Source: Hirundichthys speculiger (Eukaryota; Chordata; Actinopteri; Beloniformes; Exocoetidae). Taken from it: 64,000 nt of DNA. The translations under genes were made by a program, and so were the position numbers. The notes below the pieces were generated by a model. The model saw only the letters and a program-made list of their open reading frames with translations. It was not told the origin of the DNA and did no database searches. The stretch is taken from the NCBI GenBank assembly GCA_018398805.1, contig JAGFBZ010001970.1, forward strand, positions 1,041,501 to 1,105,500. Direction: 5' to 3'. Position 1 is the stretch's first letter. Every line of letters starts with the position of its first letter. Shown here piece after piece: positions 1 to 10,940 of the stretch.

Positions 1-767
1 TCCATTGTAGATTTGTCTTCATGTTTTGGATCATTGTCCTGTTGGAAGATAAATCTCCGTCCCAGTCTCAGGTCTTTGCAGACTTCCACAGGTTTTCTTC
101 CAGAATGCTCCTGTATTTGGCTCCATCCATCTTCCCATCAGTTTTAACCATCTTCCCTGTCCCTGCTGAAGAAAAGCAGGCCTAAACCATGATGCTGCCA
201 CCACCATGTTTGACAGTGGGGATGGTGTGTTCAGGGTGATGAGCTGTGTTGCTTTTACTAATATCATATAAAACATATTGTTTTGCATTGTGGCCAAAAA
301 GTTTGATTTTGGTTTCATCTGACCAGAGCAGCTTCTTCCACATGTTTGGTGTGTCTCCCAGGTGGCTTGTAGCAAACTTTAAACAAGACTTTTTATAGAT
401 ATCTTTGAGAAATGTCTTTCTTCTTGCCACTCTTCCATAAAGGTCAGATTTGTGCAGTGTACGACTGATTGTTGTCCTCTGGACAGACTGTCCCACCTCA
501 GCTGTAGATCAGTTCATCCAGAGTGATCATGGGCCTCTTGACTGCATCTCTGATCGGTCTTCTCCTTGTTCCAGATGAAAGTTTAGAGGGACGGCCGGGT
601 CTTTGTAGATTTGCAGTGCTCTGATACTTCTTCCTTTTCAATATAATTGCTTCCACAGAGCTCCTTGAGATGTTTAAAGCTTAGAAAATCTTTTTGTATC
701 CACATCCAGCTTTAAACTTCTCCACAACAGTATCTGGGACCTGCCTGGTGTGTTCCTTGGTCTTCAT
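1..767 (-). pseudogene. Tc1-like transposase, broken, partial
   Basis: The minus-strand frame starts at an ATG at 765-767 (MKTKEHTRQ), in the usual Tc1 position. It continues through an HTH-like stretch (VVEKFKAGCGYKK, then an in-frame stop) and the linker motif GRPSKLSSGTRRR. The catalytic region follows with [15 protein letters not shown]; the first catalytic Asp is the D of WSDE at about 317-319. A GGGSIMV motif near 190 precedes the second catalytic region, after which the reading shifts frame. In-frame stops and at least one shift make it nonfunctional. The last catalytic Glu region lies beyond the edge. Confidence 0.85.
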
Positions 768-1157
768 GATGCTCTCTGTGCTTTAAACAGAACCCTGAGA
801 CTATCACAGAGCAGGTGCATTTATACGGAGACTTGATTACACACAGGTGGATTCTATTGATCATCATTAGTCATTCAGGACAACATTGGATCATTCAGAG
901 ATTCTCACTAAACTTCTGGAGTCAGTTTGCTGAACTGAAAGTAAAGGGGCCCAATAATATTACACGCCCCACTTTTCAGTTTTTATTTGTTAAAAAGGTT
1001 TAAAATATCCAATAAATTTCATTCCACTTCATGATTGTGTCCCACTTGTTGTTGATTCTTGACAAAAAATTGAAATTTTATTTCTTTATATTTGAAGCCT
1101 GAAATGTGGCAAAAGGTTGAAAAGTTCAAGGGGGCTGAATACTTTCACAGGGTACTG
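1..1157 (-). mobile_element. Tc1/mariner-like transposon, truncated by window edge
   Basis: The outer end of a terminal inverted repeat lies at about 1125-1157 (minus-strand reading begins CAGTACCCTGTGAAAG), followed by a TA at 1158-1159, the expected Tc1 target. Reading leftward on the minus strand gives a non-coding leader of about 390 bases and then a transposase reading frame beginning near 767. The rest of the element and its other repeat lie left of base 1. It sits in a cdh22 intron, opposite to the gene. Its reading frames are broken, so it is an inactive copy. Confidence 0.85.
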
Positions 1158-1159
1158 TA

Positions 1160-3699
1160 TATGACAAATCAATATTCCGTTTAGCTGTATGGACCAGTCT
1201 CCATATAGTATTCTGACCTAGGAGCTATAAGAAGTTTTACCTGTGCTTATCCTTAATTCAGGCAATCGACTCGCGCAGTGATGAATGCAAATTATTTTCA
1301 TTATCATAGCAAATACTTGTAATTACATGTCTAGGCTCCAACCTTATCACTCCTCACAGATAACACCTATGCTGAGATACTGGAAGTCACTATCCACAAT
1401 GTAATTCACTCTTCTGAAACTTGGATACACATTGATGCTGGGGTTGTGGTGAAACTTCGAAGCTGCAGCAGGCTTGACATTTATGCATCAGTTGGCAAAT
1501 ACATCAATGAACTTTGTGGGTGTCATTTGTGATCGCAATACAGTATACTGCAAGAATCTGTTTAAACTAGGTCACAGACGTTGTCACCTTCCTTGCAGTG
1601 GAGATACACATGCACACAAAAGAAGAATATGCATTTACATAGTTGTAGGAACTATAAAAAGTTTATTTTCTATGAAAGTGTTTTATTTTGAAAAGACCAG
1701 CCCTTTGTGCTATGTTTACAGCGTTGTATTTTCCCCTAAATTATTTATTTCGGTAGTAGTGCCCTTATGCTATACTTTAAAGGCCAACCATTGACCATAC
1801 ATATTTATATGGTGATTAAGTATTGAAGACTAAGTACTAAGTATCACAAACCACAGTGTATCAACCTCCTCATTATTACTTCTACCTTTATGCACACTGA
1901 GTTACAAAGTATTCCAGTAAAGTCACCTCAAACTTGGGCAGCTTAATGGAGCTGAGATGGGCTTCAGCAGAGCCCGTAACCCTGAATAAGAAGGAGTGGG
2001 TGTAGATTATGGATGCATGGAAGGATGGATGGAACTTCAGACTTATTTGATGCCTATATTTAAGCCTGTCATGTATTACCTCCAACTGGAGCTGACATCT
2101 AAAACCAGGATGCAGCTCAGTAATTAATAAATTGGCAAAACAGCAAAATGTGCATAATCCTCTACATGTGATTACTGATGACTTTATACACTTTTCAAAA
2201 ACTCTAACCCTAATGTTTGATTGTATGACTGTTAGTTGTTGCTGATTTAGTGCACAGCTGTCTGGAATGAGCCACTGCATTGTATTACACCAGCACTGTA
2301 ACAATATTTTTTTCTTGATGCTTTGACATAATTTAATGCTTCTTCCTCTGTCTTGTGCAAATGCAATTATTTTTCCACATACTGGTTTACAGTGAGCATG
2401 GAACCCAAAAATCAAACCGGCTTCCTGAGTTTCATGGAAACTGACACTTAATTTCTTAGCAAAGAAATCCATGCTTGAAAAGAAAGTTGCATAGTACACC
2501 AAAACAATTTTAAAAAGAATAGATCTATTATTTAAAATGGAGAGGAATAGTTAAAGCATAGGCAAAAGTCTTAAGCTTTTGATAAAATATTCCTTCGGAA
2601 AATATAAATCTGCTTTATATGCACATTGAATAGAAATACGGTACCTTTACTTGCCAGAGGCAAGCAAGCATCCTTCAAATCTCTGACTTAAAAGAATTGT
2701 GGATCAGTATGTGACTAAATATTTTAAGAAAATTAATGACACATAAAAGGTTTTTGTAATATTATTTTTTTTTTCTTTAGTTTTGTATAGTGACTATGAT
2801 GGCAGTTTTTATACATAAATGCAGTTTAATAGTACAGAGAAGTATGATAGTTCAACAAAACCTAACATGTCTTGCAATAATATGCACCCACTGATCTGAT
2901 TGATTTTCAGCTACTCTCAAAAACATTTCTAGATTCGTATCTTGGTACAACTACAGGAGTAAATAAAAGTGAGGAAAATCAAAATGATATGGATTTACAT
3001 TTTGTGCCGGCAGAGGATCAACTCAGCAGACAGAAGTGGTGTTAAAATATAACTTATTGGCTTGTAGTTCAATGGTGGCAGTTGAGGAACAGTCTGATAG
3101 TATGAGAGAAGAATAAATAGTTGCAGTAAACCTTACACTAAAGTGAAAACATCTCCAGAGGCTGTTGATGTCCATTGATCTTATATGGAACCCTATTATG
3201 CCCAAACAAAGCTGTCAAAATTGGATTACATTAGGATTTTCTTTCTTTTAATGTGAGCTGCTGTCATTGAATTCATCACCCACCCATCTTTGTTTTATTT
3301 TTTTGTCTATTCCTCTGTTCATATTCCTTTTGCTTCTTGTTAGAGCCAACAAAGCCAACCTAACAGTGTCTGTCCTTTTCTGTTCAAAAAAGGCATTTTA
3401 TGTTAGTTTTGCATTTCTAACATTGAGACATTTTTCAAAAAGCTGTGTCAACTTTGTGAAGAATTACATTTTATCTTTCTGTGATTGGAGCCCCTTTGAA
3501 CTACTCTTTTACAGCGAGCCTTCTCAGTCTGTTGCATCTCGCTTCACCTCACTCGCTCCCTTGTGAACAAGGCATTTGAAATGCAAAGTGCTTTTTATCT
3601 TCATTTCCTTGTTTCCATTGAGTAGATCTGAGTCAAAGATCTAACCTTTCTTTCTTGTCCTTTTATTTCTTTTTTTCTGCTCTGTTTCTCTGCCTTTAG
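1160..3699. other. cdh22 intron, unique AT-rich sequence
   Basis: About 2.5 kb between the Tc1 element and the first visible cadherin exon. Open frames here (for example on the minus strand at 1888-2502) have no recognisable domain or splice context. I recognise no repeat family, RNA gene or exon. The last 40 bases before 3700 form a strong pyrimidine tract ending TTTAG, the acceptor for the next exon. Confidence 0.6.
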
Positions 3700-3817
3700 T
3701 TAATTCATACCATCAGTGTGGTGGATAGAGACGAGCCGCAATCTGGGCATCGCTTCTCCTTCACCCTGGCACCTGAAGCGTCCAGCAATCGCCACTTCAC
3801 CCTGTGGGATGTCAAAG
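3700..3817 (+). CDS. cdh22: Cadherin EC5 exon (118 nt)
   Basis: The exon is bounded by ...TGCCTTTAG at 3691-3699 and the donor GTAATG at 3818. It starts in phase 0 and ends one base into a codon, giving 39 residues. The text LIHTISVVDRDEP... is the start of the fifth extracellular cadherin repeat (EC5). DRDEP is a form of the calcium-linked DxDxP-type motif between repeats, followed by FSFTLAPEAS and FTLWDV, typical of type II cadherins. The length of 118 nt equals the size I recall for this exon across type II cadherins. EC5 is the membrane-proximal adhesive repeat. Confidence 0.92.
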
Positions 3818-5569
3818 GTAATGGAAAAGAAAAGAAAAAAAAAAATCTAATATTCTTGTTTAAATAGAAGAGACGTATCGGGTGTGCTGTTAATTTTGGT
3901 AGTGTAATTGGATTTTGAGTCTATAACGGTAAAAGCAAGAGTGGGTAAGACCAGGTGCTATATTTGCCGTGAGTAGGCGTATGTATTTTAAATGTGTACA
4001 TGTCAAGCCAAAATATGAAAAACTGACAAATAAAGCTCAGAGAGAGGAAAAGACTTAAAGCAATCTAGAGCAACTTCTCAAGTATGAGAACACCTCCTAC
4101 TGGTATCTAAGGGAAAGTCATTTTTATGATGGTCACTATTCTACACGTGACTGTGTTACAAGCCATAAGTATATTAAAGGAGAAAGGCGACCCAAGGAAA
4201 ACGTATTATTTTACAATGTGAGTAGACATCTTAGAACTTTTACACACATATGAATGTATAACTCTGTGACAGCATTGACAGTTAGTGCTTCATCCTTGGA
4301 TTTCTGCAGCATTCTTTGTGACTACATACAATATTTCAACGTATTCAACGTTCTGTGGAGATTTAAATAAATGTACATTTGCAGGCATTCCAGTGTGGTT
4401 CATCTTCTTGCTGCTTTGAACACAGCTCAGTTGTGTATTTGCATATTTGGCATCCATAAACCAAAATGTGAAAAGCACGTTTTCCCCCAACCAGTTTATG
4501 TTTGTTGCTAATAACTTAATAAATAATATTAGTTTTTGTTAGACATGCAAGAAACCACGCTGTATGTTTCTTGGAAAAATTAATAAGAAATGAGTCACCA
4601 GTCTTGATTTCTCAACAATACCTAAAAAAAAACCATAAAATACAAAATTGAATATCAGTTTGATTTGTTTGAGCCTGCCTGAGATGCAAAACATGCAAAA
4701 CCAAACTAGCTCTGTTGATTTAATGTTATTTTTATTTATTGTTAATTTTTTGTTTATATGTGCCAAAGTCATGTGATATGTCAAAGTGAAATGCAGCTCT
4801 CGTCAGAGACCATGTCGCCCCGGGATACAGAAGTTGCTTTGTCGGTTATTTGCTGACAGCAGGCCCAGATGGGTCTCAGAGCTCAATGATAGTTCCTTAA
4901 AATAATCAAATATTCCGTTATAAGACAACTGAAACAGATATTTTATGATAATAAAGTTGTTTTGTTCTGCTTTTATCTTCCTTTTTTTAAATGTGCAATC
5001 TGCAAATGTGGACTTATGTGGATAAATATGGACTGAGTTTTAGCATCTTCCAAAACCTGCCAATATCCTCACCAATGATTCCACCTTCTTAATTCCTAAT
5101 TACTTTAATTCCAGATGGTGTGAGTTTTTTTTTTTAAACATGGGTAAATTGAGACATTTAAAAAATAAAGGGAGAATTGTGAACTTTCATTTTTGATTTA
5201 GCATTTTCCTCATTATCTGGAAAGTTTTTCGATTAAACTCAAACAGATAAACATCTGTTTGGGTTCTCTTAGCTTAGAAAAGTATCATCAGAAAGCACTA
5301 TGAGCCACTGCATGAATGAGTTTGTGTTTCTGCCAAAGACATATGCAGTTAGTGTGAAAAAGTTTTTACTGCAGTATAAGAAAGAAAAAATATTATCATT
5401 ATTATAATTATTGTTGTTGTTGTTGTTAATAATAATAAATCTTTGATATTTAATTAGCAGAAACAATCTTAAATGAAATCACTTTAATGAGAGTTAATTT
5501 GAGCTGGTAGTTTGCACACTTAAGAGTCCAAACATTTTAAGTTTACTGTTCATAAGAAGCATCTCTGAA

Positions 5570-6360
5570 GACAAATGATCAAGAGTAGTTGATCTGCATA
5601 GAAAGTGGCTTGAAAGGGATTAAAAGTAATCTCAACGTCTTTTTGGCACCCACCGGTCCACAGTTAGACATACTACACGTAATCAGTTACATATTATAGG
5701 TACTTTACCAAGAAGTGGGTGCCCAACCACCAGAGTGTCCATAGCAGAACACCATGATGGAAGCAGCTGCTCTCCAAAAAAACTAAAAAAAAACAATCCT
5801 GCTTAATTTTAGTTATCTGCAACATTACATGAAATGTGTTTCGTTAACTCCTGAAGCAAATGTTGAATTGATTAGATAGATTACTCAGAGCAACACATGC
5901 TGCAAAAAGGATATCGCTTACAAACGCCATGCTACCAGGGGAGTGGAGGGAGCATCGTGATTTGGACTTGCTTTGATACCTCAGTGCTTGGATCGTTTGT
6001 CATGATTGAGGGCAAAATGAATTCCCAAGCTCACAAAACTATCCTTTATCATGAAGTCAGGGTGGCTGTCCACCAGCAGAAGCTTAGTAGAAGTTGGGTG
6101 ACGCACGTGACAATTAAATCCACCACAGCGTGTCTTCAGAAAAAACTGAATAAACTCTACTTTTGGTCTGGTCCAATCAGAGCCCAGACCTTAACCTCTG
6201 CACATCAAGTAATGCAGTCATACCAGATATCCTACAATACAAGTATTTGTGAGCTCCAGGGAGAAGCTCTGGAAAAAAAAAAAAGGAATGAACAAAATTC
6301 ATCCTTAATAGCATGCAGGTCTGATCCAGAGGAGCCCAAGTGCTTGTCCCCCAAGTAGAT
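5570..6360 (+). mobile_element. Degenerate Tc1-like transposase fossil
   Basis: The translated text still follows a Tc1-like transposase: ACAGTTAGACA near 5661, a GGAAGCAGCTGCTCTCC stretch near 5759, then GGSIVIWTCFDTS (normally GGSVMVWGCF), VMIEGKMNSQ, VRVAVHQQKLSRSWV and LQKKLNKL. The second catalytic Asp region (normally QQDNDPKH) is deleted near 6105, and the first DE motif is not recognisable. No terminal repeats remain. A 153-residue open stretch at 5897-6358 is a leftover of this transposase and not a host gene. It is on the same strand as cdh22, inside an intron. Confidence 0.8.
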
Positions 6361-6460
6361 TCCCTTAGTATATTTTGTTTTTAATAATTTATTTATTTAT
6401 TTTCCCATCAGCGCTGGGAATGTTTAATGGGTGTGTTCAATAAACCAACAATTCATTATA

Positions 6461-6750
6461 CAGTAAACCCTCACACTTCGCGGTTAATGGGGGCTGTGGT
6501 GAAAAAAACCGCGATGTGGAGTACCCCTCAACTTATCGAGAAGGTTCACTTTTTCAAAAAAAAAAGTTTGATTCTACCGTTCCTTCCTTCCTGAGACTTG
6601 TTCTTGATGTGATGTGTTTCGCTACAGCCTCGCGCGCTTCGTTTCAATTTTTTTCGATTTTTTTACAAATTTTTTCAAATACTTTTTTTTCCCGATTAAT
6701 ATTTTTGAAACCTCTGCGATTGCTGAGACTGCGAACTGCAAGGGTTAACT
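6461..6750. mobile_element. Pogo/Tigger-like MITE
   Basis: The element starts CAGTAAACCCTCACACTTCG directly after TA (6459-6460) and ends near 6741-6750 with a decayed complement (AGGGTTAACT). The CAGTA...CCTC...TTCGCGG start is typical of pogo-like DNA transposons, which duplicate TA. Inner blocks match the element at 60122-60428: AAACCGCGATGTGGA and AATATTTTTGAAACCTC. No transposase is present, so it is non-autonomous. The family name is inferred from end structure only. Confidence 0.65.
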
Positions 6751-6802
6751 AATTGTTTATCAGCTTAGGTGCATTCTGTTTGTCTAATGTTTTGGTTTAG
6801 GA

Positions 6803-7042
6803 CAGGGGTGTCCAAACTCGGTCCTTGAGGGCCACTGTCCTGCATGTCTTAGATAGTTCCCTGCTTCAGCACACCTGATTCAAATGAATGGGTCGTTAAC
6901 AGACTTGTGCTGACCTGGATGACAAGCTGATGGTGATCCATCCATTAGAATCAAGTGTTCTGAACCTGGGAAAGATCTAAGACATGCAGGACAGTGGCCC
7001 TCGAGGACCGAGGCCCTCGAGGACCGAGTTTGGACACCCCTG
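6803..7042. mobile_element. hAT-type MITE with 8-bp target duplication
   Basis: This 240-bp palindromic element begins CAGGGGTGTCCAAACTCG and ends CGAGTTTGGACACCCCTG. It is flanked by GTTTAGGA (6795-6802) and GTTTAGAT (7043-7050), an 8-bp duplication with one mismatch, as expected for hAT transposition. Inner blocks (CACTGTCCTGCATGTCTTAGAT, shown here only in part as GTCCTGCATGTCTTAGAT) recur in the copy at 31529-31751. A short repeat, GGCCCTCGAGGACCGA, is duplicated near the right end (about 7000-7027). There is no coding capacity. Confidence 0.9.
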
Positions 7043-7637
7043 GTTTAGATGAATGCCACTTAATGCAAGATTAATTCAGAAAGACACTTAATTCCATGGA
7101 TTTACATACTAACTTGTATGTACTGTACACTTGTACAGTAGGTATATGACATACTTACATCATATACATACAACTGTGGATGTTTGAAGCAAATATTTTT
7201 TTCAAATTCATATTTGGTTGTAAAGGGATGTGTATTTCATGAACAGTGCATAATGTTCAACATATACAGAAAGAGAAACATTAAAATGATCTTGTTTCCC
7301 ATGACTTTGCTCTGCCGGCAATCTGAGTTTTTCATGCTTGTCTGTGTTTTTGCATATATCCTTGCTGAACCTTCGTTTAGAGATGGGTATCTAAGTAAAT
7401 GTGACATCTGGTTAAATCAAGATTGATCTGACACTAGGAAAATGTCAGGGGAGCAACCCGAGCCAGGGAAATGTCACTGTGTGAAGGCAGCGGGGTCTGC
7501 TGCAGCTCTTGCTCACATCCATGTGAAATAAAAATGGCCCATAATGCAAGGCTTGTGAAATGTACATACACGCTGCGTATTATTTGCGGACACGTGATAA
7601 ATCGGGCAGAGGTTGAGTAACTGTCTTAGTCATCTTT

Positions 7638-7670
<33 letters not shown>

Positions 7671-8824
7671 AACCCATGACATAATGCACACCTTTTTTTT
7701 TTTTTTTTTGGGGGGGGGTTCCAGAAAAAGCACCCAGACTTTTTAACTTTTAATCCGCCTACTCTTCTTATTTTCCACTCTGGTGTCTCTTTTCATGGAC
7801 ACATTTGTCAAGCTGTCACTTTCAGTCTGTCACTTCATCTCTTCCTCATCGTGCCCTCACATCGCGTTCTGTCTCCAACCCTTGACTCACAATGATGACA
7901 AGACACTTTTACCGCGTTGTTGAACCCCTTTAGGTTTTCGCTGGGAGTCTGTGGCCTACAAGAAAGTCGAATTTCACCAAAAATAATCTGCTTCTATGTG
8001 ACGTACTACCAAACATTTTACATGTGAAGGATCCAACACTGTGCCTAAACAGAACAACGGCATGATAACAGGTTTAAGAAAGAGTGTAGCAGTTTTTGTT
8101 AATGAATTTGATATTGTCATCAAAACCTCTGAAAGAGTTAGATGGTTAACAGAACAATTGCCACTGCAATTTTCACGAATGAGTTGCACGTTGAAGGGAT
8201 ACACTGTTAACACTCAGAAGAGTTTAACTCCCTTTAAAACACGGCAAACACACTGACTTTGACTGAGATGCCGCAATGATTACTTTTGATGACAGTTATG
8301 ATCAAATGTTAATTTCGGTCAAATAATACATTTCCGAGGGTTATGTTATGAAAAAGTTCACATTTTCTGCATTTAACTGGCAATGTTTTGGGGTGTTTGA
8401 AGTGACTGAAAACATTGTTTCTGCTAACTTGTTTCTTTGCTTGTAGTTGCATCAGTCTGAAATGTGCCAGTCTGTGAGTTGTTCAGATTTGAAGGGTAAA
8501 ATGACATCACATACCCAGATCAGAGAGAGATTATCCACGTTCCCCATTTTTATGTCCACTTACAATGTCACACAATGCTGCATTTACCATACCCTGGAAG
8601 TGGGTGTCCGTAACACAGATTTCAGAGCGACACACCCAACAGAAAAGGGAGTGGAGTTGATATGTTAACGCCGCAATTTTTGAACAAAATGCCAAGACCT
8701 TTCAAAAGGAAGCATTTGTACTGTATTTCTGTAGTTCTTTTTTTTCTCTCAACAAAATATATAGCAGGTATTTCAATAAATTCTCAGAAGGTTGGATCAA
8801 CTTTTGACAAAAAAAAGGACCATG

Positions 8825-9280
8825 TGTCATGTTGTGCAGGTGTTAAGGGAGGACCCAGGAACACAACTTTAAAAATGAGTTTATTAACAAAAACACAAAA
8901 AAACAAGAATCCAAAAATCCAAAAAAAAAATCCAAAATTTCAAGAAACACAAAAATACAAAAGTACCAACTTAACTGAAAACTCTGGAGACAGGGTAAGG
9001 AGAGAGGAACAGGCCGGACTGCACAACACCAAACATTCCACGAAGACTAAATGGAGCCACAGAGAACAGGGGAAGATGACAAGACTTAAACACACAGAGG
9101 AACAAACGAGAGGCAGGTGCAGGGAATCAAGGTAACAAGAGGGAGGAAGCAATGCAGAACACAATAGAGAGATTACAGACCTTTCAAAGTAAAACAGGAA
9201 TCACTAAAGACAGGGAGAGACGCCAACTTGACACAGACATACACACACAGAGCTGCCATGGCCGACCAGACTCATTTAAA
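8825..9280 (-). mobile_element. LTR-like repeat, older copy
   Basis: Related throughout to the better-preserved copy at 21234-21683: GGACCC near the left end, TTTATTAACAAAAAC, an AACAAACGAGAGGCAGGTG block, CCTTTCAAAGTAAAACAGGA and GAGAGACGCCAACTTGAC. Read on the minus strand it looks like a solo LTR, with an AATAAA-type signal near the 3' end followed by a GGGTCC-type tail. The ends are eroded, so the limits are approximate. No internal coding region is attached. The 8662-9135 open frame is a by-product. Confidence 0.55.
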
Positions 9281-10110
9281 TATGTTAGTTTCAAATCAAA
9301 AAACATATTGGAGGCTGTCAAAGAGAATATTGTGCATAAGTCAAAAGGACAAACTGAGAAGTGCAACATTTCTGTGCATGAATAGTAATATGACAATTGT
9401 TCAACATGTGCCAGAGAAGTTTTAGGCTGACATGGATAACAGTGATATATGTTCTCAGAGATGGATTACCTGCTATCTTCTGTGCAAGACTCCCCACAAA
9501 CATCTCTGACTCCATTTGTCAAAGTCTCATTCTGTATTCTGTGCTACATTTATCTGAGTGTCTGGTACAGAGCATATACACAAACGGCTCAAGTTTAATT
9601 TCAAACAGTGCCTTTCAGTCTCTCTTTACTCCACTAAATGTTAATGACTCAGTTCTTTATTTCCCCCTCACAATAAAATCCTGTAATGTCAATTTAAACT
9701 TGACATTATAGAGTTAAAATATTCTACTTGGAATATTTGAACTCTACATTCTAGGAGACTTGAGCTTTCCTCCATTTTTTGCAAGAATTATTGTTGTTAT
9801 CATTTTTAATTGCAGTTGGAGGTACACATCTAAAGTTTCCAAGCGTCAAGTTTCAAAGCTATATTTGCTCCACACATTTTAATAATGTTAAATGCTCCCG
9901 CATAATCAACTTTTCCATTTTATTTTTTAGATCTTATTCTTTCAGTTTGAAACTCTGAACCAAGAGAAGAAAAAAAGTAAAAAAAAAAAAAAAAAAAAAC
10001 AGCTTTTGCTAGCAGGAGATGAGATTTTATTTTTCATACTAAGTCCCTAAATCTAATCTACCTTGTCTCTCTGATTTATCTCTCTCAACTCTCACCACCC
10101 ACCCACCAAG

Positions 10111-10260
10111 ACAACACAGCTGGCATCCGTACCCAGAGGTCAGGTTTTAACCGCCATGAACAGAATGTGTACTTCCTGCCCATTCTAGTGGTTGACAGCG
10201 GGCCCCCGTCCCTCAGCTCCACAGGCACCCTGACCATCCACGTCTGTGGCTGTGACCCAG
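10111..10260 (+). CDS. cdh22: Cadherin EC5 end exon (150 nt)
   Basis: The exon follows the acceptor ...CCCACCAAG and ends CCCAG before donor GTGAGA. It enters one base into a codon (completing Asp) and leaves in the same phase, adding DNTAGIRTQRSGFNRHEQ, then NVYFLPILVVDSGPPSLSST and GTLTIHVCGCDP. This is the C-terminal half of EC5, with the conserved beta strand YFLPILVVDSG and the TGTLTIHVCGCD ending that precedes the membrane in classical cadherins. The exon is shorter than the 252 nt I recall in relatives, because an intron separates it from the next 102 nt. Confidence 0.92.
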
Positions 10261-10464
10261 GTGAGAGCTGCACCACTGCTAATGTTAATGCCACCATCAC
10301 CTACTGCATCAGCTGCAGCAGGAATAAAAGGTCATTGTGTCACTGTTTTGCTTAGCAAACTGTTCTTATCAGCTTATATTTATAGATGGCAAAACAAGTC
10401 AAGTATATAAAATCTGCAGAAAAATGGCCCTCGACAGAGAAGACAGGCAAATAAAACAATTATG

Positions 10465-10503
<39 letters not shown>

Positions 10504-10507
10504 GCAG
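10261..10507 (+). other. Short 247-nt cdh22 intron with TC-repeat acceptor
   Basis: Donor CAG|GTGAGA and acceptor TCAATGCAG|AAGGAG. The pyrimidine tract is almost entirely a TC microsatellite (10469-10500). If the intron is retained, the frame continues 33 codons past CDP to a TAG at 10353-10355, with an N-A-T glycosylation site and several Cys, giving an ectodomain without a membrane anchor. Whether such a transcript exists cannot be told from the sequence. Confidence 0.88.
10469..10500. repeat. (TC)n microsatellite at splice acceptor
   Basis: Sixteen perfect TC units ending seven bases before the exon boundary at 10508. It serves as the polypyrimidine tract of the short cdh22 intron, so length changes could affect exon recognition. 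Confidence 0.97.
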
Positions 10508-10609
10508 AAGGAGCCATCCAGTCCTGCAACGCAACAGCGTATGTAATGAGTGCAGCTCTCAGCCCCGGGGTACTTATAGCTCTGCTCGTCTGCATGCTCA
10601 TCCTCATAG
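10508..10609 (+). CDS. cdh22: Cadherin membrane-proximal and TM exon (102 nt)
   Basis: Exon between acceptor AATGCAG and donor GTAAGT. It completes a Glu codon and adds GAIQSCNATAYVMSAALSPG followed by VLIALLVCMLILI. The N-A-T is a potential glycosylation site just outside the membrane. The hydrophobic run starting at VLIALL is the first part of the single transmembrane helix, which finishes in the next exon (VLVLLILTL, then KRHRK stop-transfer residues). LSPG before the helix is a type II cadherin hallmark. The phase fits both neighbours. Confidence 0.92.
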
Positions 10610-10780
10610 GTAAGTAGATGCCTGGACTATTGTATGTATAAGAATATATATAGATGCTCATGTGTGGATGGCTAGATGGGTGGACGCACACAATTTGAGG
10701 ATTGCTTCATTACAGTTAGAGCTGAGTTTAACTTCTCCAGAACAAAAATAAATAATAATAATCTATCCATCCACCCATTA

Positions 10781-10940
10781 ACATCCTAAGCAAAGGGGCT
10801 CAGATCTCCCTTTCCTTGGCCACCTCACCAGCTCTTCCAGGATGACGTGAAAAAGCTTTGGTGTCAGGCAGCTGTCCAGGAGAAACCTGGACCACCTTAA
10901 CCACCTCAACTGTTTCCTCTTGATGTGGGGGAGAAGCTGC
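10781..10940. repeat. Degenerate interspersed repeat fragment
   Basis: The stretch ...GGAGAAACCTGGACCACCTT...CTCTTGATGTGGGGGAGAAG...GCTCTACT resembles a repeat I recall in many fish genomes (CGATGTGGAGGAGCAGCGGCTCTAC). It is diverged and interrupted, with no clear ends. The family name is not known to me, and the match is from memory. Confidence 0.4.

Larger units (their letters stand above)
3818..10110 (+). other. cdh22 intron with several mobile-element relics
   Basis: Intron of 6293 bases from donor GTAATG to acceptor CCACCAAG after a C/T-rich tract. It carries a Tc1 fossil, a pogo-like MITE, a hAT MITE and an LTR-like repeat (listed separately). Remaining parts (3818-5560, 7051-8820, 9285-10110) show no recognised exon or repeat family. 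They do contain poly-A and poly-T runs, a short CA tract near 7655-7670, a T-then-G run at 7692-7719 and a pure A run near 9980-10000. Confidence 0.85.

Noticed and set aside
1888..2502. 204-codon minus-strand open frame in the cdh22 intron
   Set aside because: Longest non-transposon frame, but cysteine- and serine-rich chance text without domain, signal or splice context. Reading frames of this length occur by chance in 64 kb.
1160..3699. Search for an additional upstream cadherin exon (EC4-EC5 boundary)
   Set aside because: No stretch with cadherin text such as DNAPEF or a suitable splice pair was seen, so the previous exon must lie left of the window.
5897..6358. 153-codon + strand frame as a host gene
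   Set aside because: The translation follows a Tc1-like transposase with the catalytic part deleted, so it is counted as a fossil.
8662..9164. 157-codon frame and its antisense partner
   Set aside because: They lie within the LTR-like repeat and reflect its A-rich composition. No retroviral protein motif.
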